Assembly: GCF_000960765.1 (NCBI RefSeq)
Contig: NZ_JYNH01000004.1
Coordinates: 1-64,000, forward strand
Direction of reading: 5' to 3'
Length of the DNA: 64,000 nt
Source of the DNA: Desulfosporosinus sp. I2
GTDB taxonomy: Bacteria; Bacillota; Desulfitobacteriia; Desulfitobacteriales; Desulfitobacteriaceae
Under the pieces are notes generated by a model that made no database searches, was not told the origin of the DNA, and was given only the letters and a program-made list of their open reading frames with translations. Numbering within the stretch: position 1 is the stretch's first letter; each line of letters begins with the position of its first letter. The position numbers and the translations under genes are program-made. Below, piece by piece: positions 52,247 through 60,957 of this stretch.

Positions 52247-54217
52247 ATGTCCAAGCAATCCATAAAATGTGTAGAAGATTCGTTAGGGGCATGGAGAAAC
52301 TTTATCGAGGGCGGCATGGGTGATGCAACGGTTACACGCTCAGAGATCCTTGAATCATGGTATCGCTGTAAGAAACTTGGCATAAACCCCTATGATGGTA
52401 AAGGTAAGGACACGTTGGACCACGAAAAGTTGCAACAACTAATCAATCATAACTCTAGATTAGTAGAGGTAGCCAAACCTTTCATGCATACCGTTTACCA
52501 AAGTGTAAAGGGTTCGGGATTCATGGTCGTGATTACAGACAAGGAAGGGAGGATTTTGCACACTTGCGGCGATTCTGGGATATTGGACAAGGCTGCAGGT
52601 ACAATTCGGTTTATAAAGGGTACAAACTGGTCAGAACAGGCCGTTGGGACTAACGCGATCGGAACAGCGTTGGCCATCAATAAAGCCATTCAAATTTCAG
52701 GGTCTGAGCACTTTTGCCAATCGCATCATTGCTGGACGTGTTCTGGAGCACCGATTCATAATTCTCTCGGGGAGATTATCGGATGCTTTGATATCTCCGG
52801 CCCCGCCGAATGTGTGTATTCTCATACATTGGGTATGGTTGTAGCGGCGGTAGAAGCCATAGAAAATCAATTGCGGAAGGAAATAATCCAGGAGGAAAAG
52901 AACCGAGCATATGAATTATTGAGTGCAGCAACAGAGAGCGTGACTGAAGGCTTGCTGGCCGTGGACAATGAAGGCCGGATTATTCATATCAATCAGGCTG
53001 CCCAAAAAATGTTCGGCTCGAGCGAAAAAATAGAGACAGGCCAACTTTTGAAATCGATCCTCGGCCCTAACGAGAAGTTCAGTGAAATGGCTAACCAACT
53101 TCTCTGGAAAACGGATGTGGAAATTGTGCACGAACAAGGACGGGACCGAATCCATTGTACATGTTCAGCCCGTCCATTTTCTAAGAAAGATGGCTCAATT
53201 GCTGGTGTGGTGTTTACCTTGCGGGAAATTAATAAGGTTCGCCGTTTGGTAAACAGGATGGTAGGAGCTACTGCCCGTTTTTATTGTAAGGATATTGTAG
53301 GGGAATCTAAAGTGATAAAAAGTGCCTTGAAATTAATTTCTATCGCCGCGAATTCCCGTTCAAACGTTCTTTTGACAGGAGAAAGCGGTACGGGGAAGGA
53401 ATTATTTGCCCAAGCGATCCACAATCATAGCGGTCGCTCGGAGGGGCCGTTTGTCGCAGTCAATTGTGCAGCTCTGCCACGAGAACTAATCCAAAGTGAA
53501 CTTTTCGGTTATAATGAGGGAGCCTTTACTGGAGCAAGGCGAGGGGGAAATCCAGGAAAGTTTGAATTGGCCAATGAGGGGACCATCTTTTTAGATGAAA
53601 TCGGTGATATGCCCATCGAATTGCAGGTGAACCTTTTGCGGGTATTACAAGAACGAAAAGTGACCAGGGTTGGAGGAGACAAAGAAATTCCGGTTGATGT
53701 GCGCATCATAGCTGCTACCAACAAGAATTTGCTCAAGGATATTGATGAGGGACGCTTTCGCCAGGATTTATTCTACCGTTTAAATGTATTTAGCATTCAT
53801 ATCCCTCCTTTAAGGGAAAGGGAAGAAGATATCGAACTCCTGACAATGTATTTGATTAGAGTTTTTTCGGAGAGCCTGGGCAAACAGATTAAAGGAGCAG
53901 AAACGGAATTTTTACAGGCAATCAGAAATTACTCTTGGCCTGGGAATGTCAGGGAATTGCAAAATGCCGTGGAGTTCGCCATTAATATAGCTGAAGAAGA
54001 TTATCTTACCGTTAAAGAATTGCCTCGTACTGTTGTTAGCTATCCACGGTCGGCAAGAACTGAAGGCGATGTTATTTCTTTGTTGGAAATAGAACGGATT
54101 GCCGTTGAATCCACTCTGAACCAGTTTAACGGTAATATTACGCAAACTGCCAAAGCTTTAGGAATCGGACGCAATACTTTATATGACAAGCTAAAAAAGT
54201 TAGGGGTCAGAGTTTAG
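52247..54217 (+). CDS. AcoR-like sigma-54 activator (GAF, PAS, AAA+, Fis)
   Basis: Enhancer-binding protein of 656 aa in the AcoR layout. The N-terminus [20 protein letters not shown] and a GAF domain (about 60-210, with [20 protein letters not shown] and [20 protein letters not shown]) is typical of AcoR-type acetoin activators. A PAS domain spans about 225-325. The AAA+ domain has Walker [15 protein letters not shown] (about 425-430) and FLDEIGD; the Fis-type HTH is [20 protein letters not shown]. It follows GGAGGGG. With acoA/acoB downstream and sigma-54 promoters on both sides, it is the likely activator of acetoin catabolism. Confidence 0.92.
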   Translation: MSKQSIKCVEDSLGAWRNFIEGGMGDATVTRSEILESWYRCKKLGINPYDGKGKDTLDHEKLQQLINHNSRLVEVAKPFMHTVYQSVKGSGFMVVITDKEGRILHTCGDSGILDKAAGTIRFIKGTNWSEQAVGTNAIGTALAINKAIQISGSEHFCQSHHCWTCSGAPIHNSLGEIIGCFDISGPAECVYSHTLGMVVAAVEAIENQLRKEIIQEEKNRAYELLSAATESVTEGLLAVDNEGRIIHINQAAQKMFGSSEKIETGQLLKSILGPNEKFSEMANQLLWKTDVEIVHEQGRDRIHCTCSARPFSKKDGSIAGVVFTLREINKVRRLVNRMVGATARFYCKDIVGESKVIKSALKLISIAANSRSNVLLTGESGTGKELFAQAIHNHSGRSEGPFVAVNCAALPRELIQSELFGYNEGAFTGARRGGNPGKFELANEGTIFLDEIGDMPIELQVNLLRVLQERKVTRVGGDKEIPVDVRIIAATNKNLLKDIDEGRFRQDLFYRLNVFSIHIPPLREREEDIELLTMYLIRVFSESLGKQIKGAETEFLQAIRNYSWPGNVRELQNAVEFAINIAEEDYLTVKELPRTVVSYPRSARTEGDVISLLEIERIAVESTLNQFNGNITQTAKALGIGRNTLYDKLKKLGVRV

Positions 54218-54231
54218 ACGGTTAACAAGTG

Positions 54232-54256
54232 CATTAGTCCACACCATGGACTAATG
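54232..54256. repeat. 10-bp hairpin after the first AcoR-like gene
   Basis: CATTAGTCCA (54232-54241) pairs with TGGACTAATG (54247-54256), loop CACCA. No T-run follows. It may slow read-through between the two activator genes. Confidence 0.5.
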
Positions 54257-54385
54257 GGGCGTAAGCTAGGTCTTTCAAATTAAAGACATTTGGAATAGGA
54301 AATAATAATTATGTTATAAAAAACAGAATAGTACAAAAAATAGCTTCTTTTTACAGTGGGATTTTTTTACAAGGAGGAAATATTA

Positions 54386-56260
54386 ATGGATTTTAACGGG
54401 GAGGAAATTAATTTACTGGATGTTATTGACTTAGAATTTTTGCAGCAGTTTCAGGACACTTTTTCTCGTGTTACAGGTGTTGCCGCTTTAACATTTGATA
54501 AGAATAACAACCCAGTGACTCAGCCGATAAATTTTATTGATATTTGTATGAAGTATAATCGAAGCTGCTCTGAAGGTTTGAAACGTTGTGAAATTAGTGA
54601 TAAGAAAGGCGCTGAAGAATCAACCAGAACCGGAAAGCCTGCGGTGTACCACTGTGAAAATGGCATGGTTGATTTTGCCGCTCCTATAATGCTGAACGGC
54701 GTACGAATCGGAGCAATCCTGGGAGGACAGGTCTTAGCAGATCAACCGGAAAAGGAAAAATTTATAAAACACGCCGAAGTGCTTGGAGTAGATCCTAATG
54801 AGTATTTAGAAGCTTTAAATAAAGTCAAAATTATTCCGGAAGAAAAAATAAAGGAAGCAGCAAATTTACTTTATTTGGTAAGTTCAAAAATTTCAAAAAT
54901 GATAGAAAATCAGTTACGCAAGGAAGAACTTCAAGAGGAAAAAAACCAGGCTTACGAATTGTTGGCTGCCGCGACCAGTAGCGTTACGGAGGGATTGATG
55001 GCCGTAGACAACGATGGAAAGATCATTCATATTAATCCAGCAGCTTATACCATTATGAGATTGTCTGACAAAGATGTCGTTGGCAAACCATTGAGTTTGA
55101 TTCTTGGTCCTAACAATAAATTTAGTGAAATAGCCAAAAACTGCATCTGGAACACTGATGAAGAAATTGTCCTGGATCAAGGCGGGGAGCGCATTCATTG
55201 CACAAGTTCTTCCAGGCCGATTTTGAAGGAAAACTGTACAATCGCTGGCGTAGTGTTTACGTTGCGGGAAATAAGAAAGGTGCGTAGTTTAGTCAACAGA
55301 ATGGTAGGGGCAACTGCCCGCTTTACCTGTTTAGATATTATCGGGGAAAGTGAGGGAATGAAGAAAGCATTTAAGCTGATCTCGGTTGCGGCTAATTCCC
55401 GTTCCAATGTATTACTTACAGGTGAAAGTGGAACTGGTAAAGAGCTGTTTGCCCAAGCGATCCACAATCATAGCGGTCGCTCGGAGGGGCCGTTTGTCGC
55501 AGTCAATTGTGCAGCTCTGCCACGAGAACTAATTCAAAGTGAACTATTTGGTTATAATGAGGGAGCTTTTACCGGGGCTAAGCGGGGAGGAAATCTTGGT
55601 AAGTTCGAACTTGCCAATGAGGGGACCATCTTTCTGGATGAAATCGGGGATATGCCCATAGAATTGCAAGTAAACCTTTTACGGGTCTTACAGGAACGGA
55701 AAGTAACGAGGGTTGGTGGAGAAAAGGTAATTCCTGTTAACGTCCGGATTATTGCAGCGACCAACAAGGATCTGATGAGGGCCGTCGAGGAAGGACGTTT
55801 CCGAGAAGATTTGTATTACCGCTTAAATGTATTAAACATTCACATCCCACCCTTAAGGGAGAGAGGGAAAGATATTGACCTCTTAACCATTCATTTAATA
55901 AACATTTTCTCAGAAAACTTGGGTAAAGAGATCGGTGGAGCTGAGCTGGAGTTTTTCGAGGCCATTCGTAATTATTCCTGGCCTGGGAATGTAAGAGAAT
56001 TACAAAATGCGGTGGAATATGCCATGAATGTGGTTGAGGGGGAATATCTCAGTGTTACGGATTTACCCCGCAGTATACATCGGCAGCCGAACTTTCTGCA
56101 AGAGGTGGGGGAGGTCATCTCATTAACAGAAATAGAGCGGATTACTGTTGAGTCAACATTAAACCGGTTTAATGGCAATATTACCAAAACGGCAAAAGCT
56201 TTAGGAATTGGACGCAATACGTTATATGACAAGTTGAGGAAGTTGGGGGTTAGAGCATAG
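54386..56260 (+). CDS. Sigma-54 activator with PocR-type sensor domain
   Basis: Enhancer-binding protein of 624 aa. The N-terminal sensor (about 10-165) has the PocR pattern: [58 protein letters not shown] and [10 protein letters not shown], which in PocR proteins senses diols or related small molecules. A PAS domain (about 180-290), AAA+ with GAFTGA (about 393-398) and a C-terminal Fis HTH ([17 protein letters not shown]) follow. The ATG at 54386 follows AAGGAGG. From the PAS domain onward it is a close paralogue of the activator at 52247 but has a different sensor. Sensing 2,3-butanediol while the other senses acetoin is a reasonable guess. Confidence 0.9.
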   Translation: MDFNGEEINLLDVIDLEFLQQFQDTFSRVTGVAALTFDKNNNPVTQPINFIDICMKYNRSCSEGLKRCEISDKKGAEESTRTGKPAVYHCENGMVDFAAPIMLNGVRIGAILGGQVLADQPEKEKFIKHAEVLGVDPNEYLEALNKVKIIPEEKIKEAANLLYLVSSKISKMIENQLRKEELQEEKNQAYELLAAATSSVTEGLMAVDNDGKIIHINPAAYTIMRLSDKDVVGKPLSLILGPNNKFSEIAKNCIWNTDEEIVLDQGGERIHCTSSSRPILKENCTIAGVVFTLREIRKVRSLVNRMVGATARFTCLDIIGESEGMKKAFKLISVAANSRSNVLLTGESGTGKELFAQAIHNHSGRSEGPFVAVNCAALPRELIQSELFGYNEGAFTGAKRGGNLGKFELANEGTIFLDEIGDMPIELQVNLLRVLQERKVTRVGGEKVIPVNVRIIAATNKDLMRAVEEGRFREDLYYRLNVLNIHIPPLRERGKDIDLLTIHLINIFSENLGKEIGGAELEFFEAIRNYSWPGNVRELQNAVEYAMNVVEGEYLSVTDLPRSIHRQPNFLQEVGEVISLTEIERITVESTLNRFNGNITKTAKALGIGRNTLYDKLRKLGVRA

Positions 56261-56291
56261 AATGGATTTAACACTCTTGACGTGAATGAAG

Positions 56292-56326
56292 TGCCCGGAA
56301 AGCGAACACTGTTCGTTTTTTGGGCA
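56292..56326. repeat. CGAAC..GTTCG hairpin repeat, copy A
   Basis: TGCCCGGAAAGCGAAC (56292-56307) pairs with GTTCGTTTTTTGGGCA (56311-56326) using three G-U pairs, loop ACT. The centre CGAACA-C-TGTTCG (56303-56315) is symmetrical. It lies about 170-205 bases upstream of the sigma-54 promoter at 56497 and is related to 57543-57580 and 57670-57714. It could be a terminator for the activator gene or an activator site. Confidence 0.65.
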
Positions 56327-56496
56327 TATTTTATCGTCTTTAATGGGGAGTTTGCTACGACGATCGATTTGTTGAATGATTGGCGGCCTTCTGCAGAACC
56401 CGTGTTCGTTATTTGGTCAATTTTTTGAAAGTACATAATGTAGGAGATAGTGCCCACCGAAGAGAAGTTATAGGCCTTTTTTTTGGAATGAATGGT

Positions 56497-56512
56497 TTGG
56501 CATGGAACTTGC
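56497..56512 (+). promoter_or_regulatory. Sigma-54 promoter for SDR butanediol dehydrogenase
   Basis: TTGGCATGGAACTTGC with GG-N10-GC spacing, 140 bases upstream of the SDR gene at 56652. Confidence 0.87.
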
Positions 56513-56651
56513 GTTAACATCCATTAACTAGCCGGAAAGGGGGGAGTAATTAGTGCTGGAGGACAAGGGTATTTAGGGGCGAGAAATCATGGATTAACTA
56601 TTACTTTTTTAAGAGTTCTGAAGACTGCGAGGAATGAGGGAGGAAATGAAC

Positions 56652-57428
56652 ATGAAGCTGAAGGGTAAAGTGGCCATTGTCACCGGGGCAGGGAGGGGTA
56701 TCGGGAGAGGAATTGCTATACGATTAGCGCAAGACGGGGCTGAAGTGGTGGTCAACGATATCAATAGTGAGACGGTGAACAAGGTAGTAAAAGAAATTGA
56801 AGCATTGGGGAGAAAAGCGTTAGCAATCGTAGCTGATGTCAGCAACGGGCCGGCGGTTTACGCAATGGTAGAAAAGGTAGTAGCGGAATTTGGTAAACTG
56901 GACATAATGGTAGCTAACGCTGGCATTGCTCAAGTTAAACAGGCTATCGAGATCACAGAAGAGGACTGGGACAGGATTTTCGCCGTAAATGCTAAAGGAA
57001 TATTTTTATGCGACCAGGCTGCAGCCAAGCAGATGATCAAGCAAAAGAGAGGAAAAATAATTAATTGCGCTAGCATAGCCGGGCATTCCGGGTTTGGCCT
57101 GTTGTCTTCCTACAGCGCTACCAAATTTGCGGTAGTGGGATTTACCCAGGCTTTAGCCAAAGAACTGGGGCCTTACGGAATTAATGTCAATGCCTATTGC
57201 CCGGGGATCGTTGGTACCGATATGTGGGATCTAATCGACGAGAAGATGGGTATTTACCTAGATTTGCCTAAAGGGGAAACATTGAAAAAATTCTCAGAAC
57301 TCATAACTCTCGGTCGGGTGGAGACGCCAGAGGATGTCGCTTGCTTGGTTTCATATTTGGCGTCTGCTGATGCCGACTATATGACGGGTCAAGCCATTAA
57401 TATTTGTGGTGGCGTTATAATGAGTTAA
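56652..57428 (+). CDS. SDR acetoin reductase / meso-2,3-butanediol dehydrogenase
   Basis: Short-chain dehydrogenase of 258 aa. NAD-binding TGAGRGIGRGIAIRL (about 11-25), NAGIAQVKQ, the catalytic Ser in INCASIAGHSG and YSATKFAV (Tyr and Lys) are present; NAYCPGIVGTDMWDLIDEKM is the typical BudC/acetoin reductase stretch. It interconverts 2,3-butanediol and acetoin with NAD(H). The ATG at 56652 is eight bases after GGGAGG; an upstream ATG at 56634 precedes that site. It has its own sigma-54 promoter next to the AcoR-like activators, which favours the catabolic direction. Other diols or polyols are possible substrates. Confidence 0.85.
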   Translation: MKLKGKVAIVTGAGRGIGRGIAIRLAQDGAEVVVNDINSETVNKVVKEIEALGRKALAIVADVSNGPAVYAMVEKVVAEFGKLDIMVANAGIAQVKQAIEITEEDWDRIFAVNAKGIFLCDQAAAKQMIKQKRGKIINCASIAGHSGFGLLSSYSATKFAVVGFTQALAKELGPYGINVNAYCPGIVGTDMWDLIDEKMGIYLDLPKGETLKKFSELITLGRVETPEDVACLVSYLASADADYMTGQAINICGGVIMS

Positions 57429-57542
57429 CATATAGGTTAAGTTAGCTACTATGTAGTTTCTCGGCTGAGAGGTTAACGTTTTTCATAGGTCAGCTTTTTG
57501 AGCAACCTTAATGTGACTCAAGAATAGGCCAGAAGGAAACAA

Positions 57543-57580
57543 AAGTGCCTGGGAAGCGAACTGCGTTCGTCTTTAAGTAC
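57543..57580. repeat. CGAAC..GTTCG hairpin repeat, copy B (degenerate)
   Basis: AAGTGCCTGGGAAGCGAAC-TGC-GTTCGTCTTTAAGTAC is a weakened version of copies A and C; only the core CGAAC/GTTCG (57557-57569) and the outer ends still pair. It lies in the 520-base gene-free gap 57429-57951. Confidence 0.6.
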
Positions 57581-57621
57581 TTTCTGTTTTCATGCCAAGG
57601 GATAAGGAGAAGGGACAAGGT

Positions 57622-57668
57622 AATCGGACGCAATACTTTATATGACAAACTAAAAAAGCTAGGGGTTA
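57622..57668 (+). pseudogene. Fragment of the 3' end of an AcoR-like activator gene
   Basis: AATCGGACGCAATACTTTAT and the bases that follow match the last about 45 bases of the activator genes (54164-54210; also 56206-56250), encoding [15 protein letters not shown] and ending in TAG. Nothing upstream continues the gene. It is a leftover of a third activator copy or a duplication footprint. Confidence 0.8.
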
Positions 57669-57669
57669 G

Positions 57670-57714
57670 CAAGTGCTCGGGGAACGAACATACTGTTCAG
57701 TTCCCGGGCACTTG
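57670..57714 (+). repeat. CGAAC..GTTC hairpin repeat, copy C (terminator-like)
   Basis: CAAGTGCTCGGGGAACGAAC with A (57670-57690) pairs with 57694-57714 around TAC with small bulges, followed by TTTTTA. It sits directly after the activator fragment as copy A sits after the intact activator at 56260, so hairpin and gene end were probably copied together. It lies 90-135 bases upstream of the sigma-54 promoter at 57804. Confidence 0.7.
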
Positions 57715-57803
57715 TTTTTAGGGATAGTATACAAAAAGCTGAACATACCTTAATTAAAATAGTATTGTTTAGAGGTATTTCAAAAGATCGATAAAATTAA
57801 ACT

Positions 57804-57819
57804 TTGGCACAAAATTTGC
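57804..57819 (+). promoter_or_regulatory. Sigma-54 promoter for the repeat-containing membrane protein
   Basis: TTGGCACAAAATTTGC is a full match to the -24/-12 consensus (TTGGCAC, TTGC, 10-base gap), 133 bases before the membrane protein gene. Confidence 0.9.
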
Positions 57820-57951
57820 AATATATTGAAAACTGGCTAGCCAAATTAATAATAAGGGGGTATTTCGCGAGAAAGCATTAAGCCATCGGAGATTTTTTTG
57901 GAACAATTGTAATGGAGAGCTGGAAGAAAAGGCGATTTAATTGGGAGGTGT

Positions 57952-59103
57952 ATGGGTTTGGATGCTTCAACCAATGCGGCAGGGAAGGGTGGCGAGATTA
58001 TTAGCGCCAAGAAACAATTTGGTTTATCCGTTAATCCGATCACGTTTGCACTGGCGCACCTAACAATAATTCTGGTAGTTAGTCTTGTGGTTTGGAATTT
58101 GTTTGCGGATCCAAAGCAAGGCATATGGAAACTGTACCCACAGCCCTTTGGTGCTGTCATGTTCTGGTTCATTTTAGAGGTTGTATTCCTGGCATTTAAT
58201 GGTGAGCTATGGCCCTTTCATCGCTTAAAGCAACCTCTATCAGGATTAGTTACATTTGTTACCGGCGCAGTTTTAGCTTTTCTAACAGTGGGAATACTCG
58301 TTTTCGGCATCGGAAGTTATGAACCGGCTTTTAATCCAAGCGGAGCAGGTTGGACGGCAACCGGCATGATTGTCCTAATGGGTTTTTACTTTTTCGGTAT
58401 CTTACCAACAAACATGGGGCATTGGCCATGGGTGGATTTAGGGCTAAAGCAGCCATGGGTCGGGATTATAGAGTTCTTTGAAGGGTTTTTCCTGGCGTTT
58501 TTGGGTTATCTGATATTAATTTATCCGAGCGTAGCCAGTTGGTCCCAGAGCGGAAAAGTGATTCTTCCATTGGTCACAGCGGTTGGCTGGTTTTATTCAG
58601 TTATTGTCTCTTGGCTTACGACAGCTAATGCCTTAGATAACTGGCCGTGGAGCCAATTGGGTTCAAGAGCCAAAACTGCTCTGGTATCACTCTTCGGCAA
58701 CTTTGTCATCGGTACAGGTATTTATTTCTTGTTTTTGGCTATCCTTAAAAATTTCCTGATCCCTGTTGAGGCTCAGAAATCTCTTGGAGTTGCGATTACA
58801 ATGTGGCCAGCTCAATTAGGGGTTTGTATCTTGTTTTGGGTCTTAACGTGGTCGACAGTTTTTGACAATCAACCTCTAAATACCGTCTCGAAAAAGGTTA
58901 TCAGAGTGGTGATTACTTACGGCCTGGGGCTGATAACATTTTTGGTTTATACCCGGTGGTTTGCGATTTCGGTACTGCATGAAGCTGAGATCAGCAAAGG
59001 ATTCGGTGGAGATCCTTTAACGTGGATAGATTTGATGATTTTAGTTATGTTGATTTATGCCGTATATTTCGGTTCTTATGGCTTAATCAAAAAGAACAAA
59101 TAA
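57952..59103 (+). CDS. Unrecognised polytopic membrane protein with internal repeats
   Basis: Protein of 383 aa with about ten hydrophobic segments. I do not recognise the family. It shows a repeated unit of two membrane spans linked by a W-P-aromatic loop: ELWPFHRLKQPLSG (about 85), HWPWVDLGLKQPWVG (about 157), NWPWSQLGSRA (about 230) and a degenerate fourth TWSTVFDNQPLN (about 299). One extra span at each end would complete ten. The ATG at 57952 is very close to GGGAGGTG, and TTG at 57958 is an alternative start. It has its own sigma-54 promoter between butanediol dehydrogenase genes, so uptake or export of acetoin, butanediol or a product is a possibility, not shown. Confidence 0.7.
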   Translation: MGLDASTNAAGKGGEIISAKKQFGLSVNPITFALAHLTIILVVSLVVWNLFADPKQGIWKLYPQPFGAVMFWFILEVVFLAFNGELWPFHRLKQPLSGLVTFVTGAVLAFLTVGILVFGIGSYEPAFNPSGAGWTATGMIVLMGFYFFGILPTNMGHWPWVDLGLKQPWVGIIEFFEGFFLAFLGYLILIYPSVASWSQSGKVILPLVTAVGWFYSVIVSWLTTANALDNWPWSQLGSRAKTALVSLFGNFVIGTGIYFLFLAILKNFLIPVEAQKSLGVAITMWPAQLGVCILFWVLTWSTVFDNQPLNTVSKKVIRVVITYGLGLITFLVYTRWFAISVLHEAEISKGFGGDPLTWIDLMILVMLIYAVYFGSYGLIKKNK

Positions 59104-59217
59104 GGTTTGAAATTTTTAAAGCTTGTTCATTTTTAGTAAACTTGGGCTTTTTAAACAGAGCATCCAAAGTATTTCGAATATTGGAGAATAACTATATTTT
59201 TAAAGGAGAGATGATCA

Positions 59218-60276
59218 ATGAAAGCAGCAGTGTGGTATGGAAGAAAAGATGTTCGCGTTGTGGATGTACCGGAGCCACCTACACCGGGTGAAGGGTGGGT
59301 AAAAGTAAAGGTTAAATGGTGTGGAATTTGTGGTTCCGATCTCCATGAATACTTAGCTGGGCCAATTTTCATTCCTGTTTCAGCGCCAGATGCGCTAACA
59401 GGTAGTAAAGCACCAATTATTCTTGGACATGAATTTTCCGGAGAAGTGGTAGAAATCGGCCCAGGAGTAAAAAATGTTCAGGTGGGAGATCGGGTTGCAC
59501 CTGATGCATGCCAAGTGTGTTGGGAATGTTATCATTGTAAACGCATGAATTACAATATGTGCGAAAAATTGGCGTTTACTGGGTTGATGACGGATGGTGC
59601 CTTTGCAGAATATGTCAATGTACCAGCCTATACGATATATAAAATTCCGGATGATATGTCCTACGAAGTAGCAGCCGTAATCGAGCCGATAGCTGTTGGG
59701 ATCCATGCAGTTCGAATGGCACCTGTTATCGAAGGAGATATAGTCGTTGTCCTGGGCGGGGGAACAATCGGGCTCGCGACATTACAAGCTGCGAAGGCAG
59801 CTGGAGCTAGTAAAGTTTATGTGATTGAAATGGCTAAGGCTAGAAAAGAATATGCTTTAAATATGGGGGCAACGGCAGTCTTCGATCCTAGAGAAGTAGA
59901 CGTTGTCGCAAAGATCAAGGAGCTTACCGACGGATTAGGAGCGGATATTACCTTCGAATGTATCGGGAATGAGAAGACAGCACCACTGGCCATACAATTG
60001 GCAAGAAAAAGCGGTAAAGTTGTCATGGTAGGTATCTTTGAACGTGAGAGTACGTTTAACTTTTTCGAGGTTACCGCTAATGAAAAACACATTATAGGAT
60101 CCTTGGCCTATAATGGAGAGTTTAGTACGGCGATTGCTTTAATGAATGATGGCCGGATTCAGGGAGAACCCATGATTACGGGAAAAATTAAACTCGATGA
60201 TATTATAGAAAAGGGATTTGAAGAACTGGTAAACCGGAAAGAGGTAAATATCAAAATATTGGTCTCACCGAGCTAA
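59218..60276 (+). CDS. Zinc-dependent 2,3-butanediol/alcohol dehydrogenase (MDR family)
   Basis: Medium-chain dehydrogenase of 352 aa. Catalytic zinc ligands: Cys in CGICGSDLHEY and GHEFSGEVVEIG; structural zinc cysteines in CQVCWECYHCKRMNYNMCEK (about 99-118). The NAD-binding motif is VVLGGGTIGLATLQAAKAAG (about 178). The long loop YLAGPIFIPVSAPDALTG after the catalytic zinc site is typical of (R,R)-butanediol dehydrogenases (BdhA). It would oxidise 2,3-butanediol to acetoin for the aco genes downstream. It lies 115 bases after the membrane protein gene, possibly the same transcript. The start follows AAAGGAG. Confidence 0.88.
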   Translation: MKAAVWYGRKDVRVVDVPEPPTPGEGWVKVKVKWCGICGSDLHEYLAGPIFIPVSAPDALTGSKAPIILGHEFSGEVVEIGPGVKNVQVGDRVAPDACQVCWECYHCKRMNYNMCEKLAFTGLMTDGAFAEYVNVPAYTIYKIPDDMSYEVAAVIEPIAVGIHAVRMAPVIEGDIVVVLGGGTIGLATLQAAKAAGASKVYVIEMAKARKEYALNMGATAVFDPREVDVVAKIKELTDGLGADITFECIGNEKTAPLAIQLARKSGKVVMVGIFERESTFNFFEVTANEKHIIGSLAYNGEFSTAIALMNDGRIQGEPMITGKIKLDDIIEKGFEELVNRKEVNIKILVSPS

Positions 60277-60292
60277 GCGATACAACTCGTCT

Positions 60293-60324
60293 GAAAAAGC
60301 GCCTGGAATATCTAGGCGTTTTTC
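60293..60324 (+). terminator. Intrinsic terminator after butanediol dehydrogenase
   Basis: GAAAAAGCGCCT (60293-60304) pairs with AGGCGTTTTTC (60314-60324) with one wobble; T-rich 3' side. Confidence 0.7.
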
Positions 60325-60345
60325 TATTGAGATTTCTAAAACGTT

Positions 60346-60360
60346 GTTCGAAGATCGAAC
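60346..60360. repeat. GTTCGA-AGA-TCGAAC palindrome, candidate activator site
   Basis: Perfect 6-bp arms (60346-60351, 60355-60360) followed by a further GTTCAATTCGCGA. It lies about 140 bases upstream of the sigma-54 promoter at 60498 and shares GTTCGA/TCGAAC with 48442-48484. Confidence 0.6.
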
Positions 60361-60497
60361 GAATGTTCAATTCGCGACCACTGGATGGATACAGGGCTAG
60401 TGAAGTGTTTAACGCTGCAGGTTTAAATGAATTGTCAAGAATCGTTCAAACAAGGTAGTTTCGCAGCTTTACATTAAATTTTTCATGAGAGTCTAGT

Positions 60498-60513
60498 TTG
60501 GCACATGGCTTGC
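60498..60513 (+). promoter_or_regulatory. Sigma-54 promoter of the aco operon
   Basis: TTGGCACATGGCTTGC matches the -24/-12 consensus fully with a 10-base GG-GC gap. It lies 45 bases before the Lin0512 gene that heads the aco operon and shows that the in-frame ATG at 60498 cannot be the start. Confidence 0.92.
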
Positions 60514-60557
60514 GTATATATCATTTATTCGGATATTCAGAAGAGAAGGGGATAGGT

Positions 60558-60944
60558 ATGAATCTAAAACGCTACATTATCGAATTAGGAGTTGGTACGG
60601 ACTTGCATGGACAGGATGTGACGAAGGCAGCTACGAAAGCGGTGCGTGATGCCATTTCCAGGAGCTGTTTGTGTGGTCTTGTTGAGGTTTTTAACTTAAA
60701 AAATCTCAATGAAATGGTCGTAAAGGTTCATGTGGCTGCCCCTTATCCTGAATTGGTTCGGACGGAGGAGGTGTTAAATCAAATTCCGTTCGGTAGAAAG
60801 GATATCACGGTCAGCAAAGGAGGAATGGAAGTAGAGGGGATGTTAGTGCCTGGATTGGGCGATAGCGTTAATAGCATTTTGGTGGTTAATGTTTGTGTGA
60901 CAGTTTATGTGGACTTGGACTGGAATCAAAACTTATTCGGATGA
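60558..60944 (+). CDS. Lin0512 family protein in the aco operon
   Basis: Protein of 128 aa: RYIIELGVGTDLHGQDVTKA, AVRDAISRSCLCGLVEVFNL (in part), then VHVAAPYPELVRTEEVLNQI and GKEGGMEVEG-like SKGGMEVEGM, ending VTVYVDLDW. This is the Lin0512 pattern; its function is unknown. It is the first gene of the sigma-54 acetoin operon, 13 bases before acoA. ATG 60558 follows AAGGGGATAG. Alternating strand-helix pattern and small size suggest a ligand-binding or regulatory accessory protein; that is a guess. Confidence 0.8.
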   Translation: MNLKRYIIELGVGTDLHGQDVTKAATKAVRDAISRSCLCGLVEVFNLKNLNEMVVKVHVAAPYPELVRTEEVLNQIPFGRKDITVSKGGMEVEGMLVPGLGDSVNSILVVNVCVTVYVDLDWNQNLFG

Positions 60945-60957
60945 GGAGTGATATTAA

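Noticed and set aside
60498-60557. Extended N-terminus of the Lin0512 protein starting at ATG 60498
   Set aside because: The ATG lies within the -24/-12 promoter, so the transcript begins downstream of it; the ATG at 60558 has a proper ribosome binding site.
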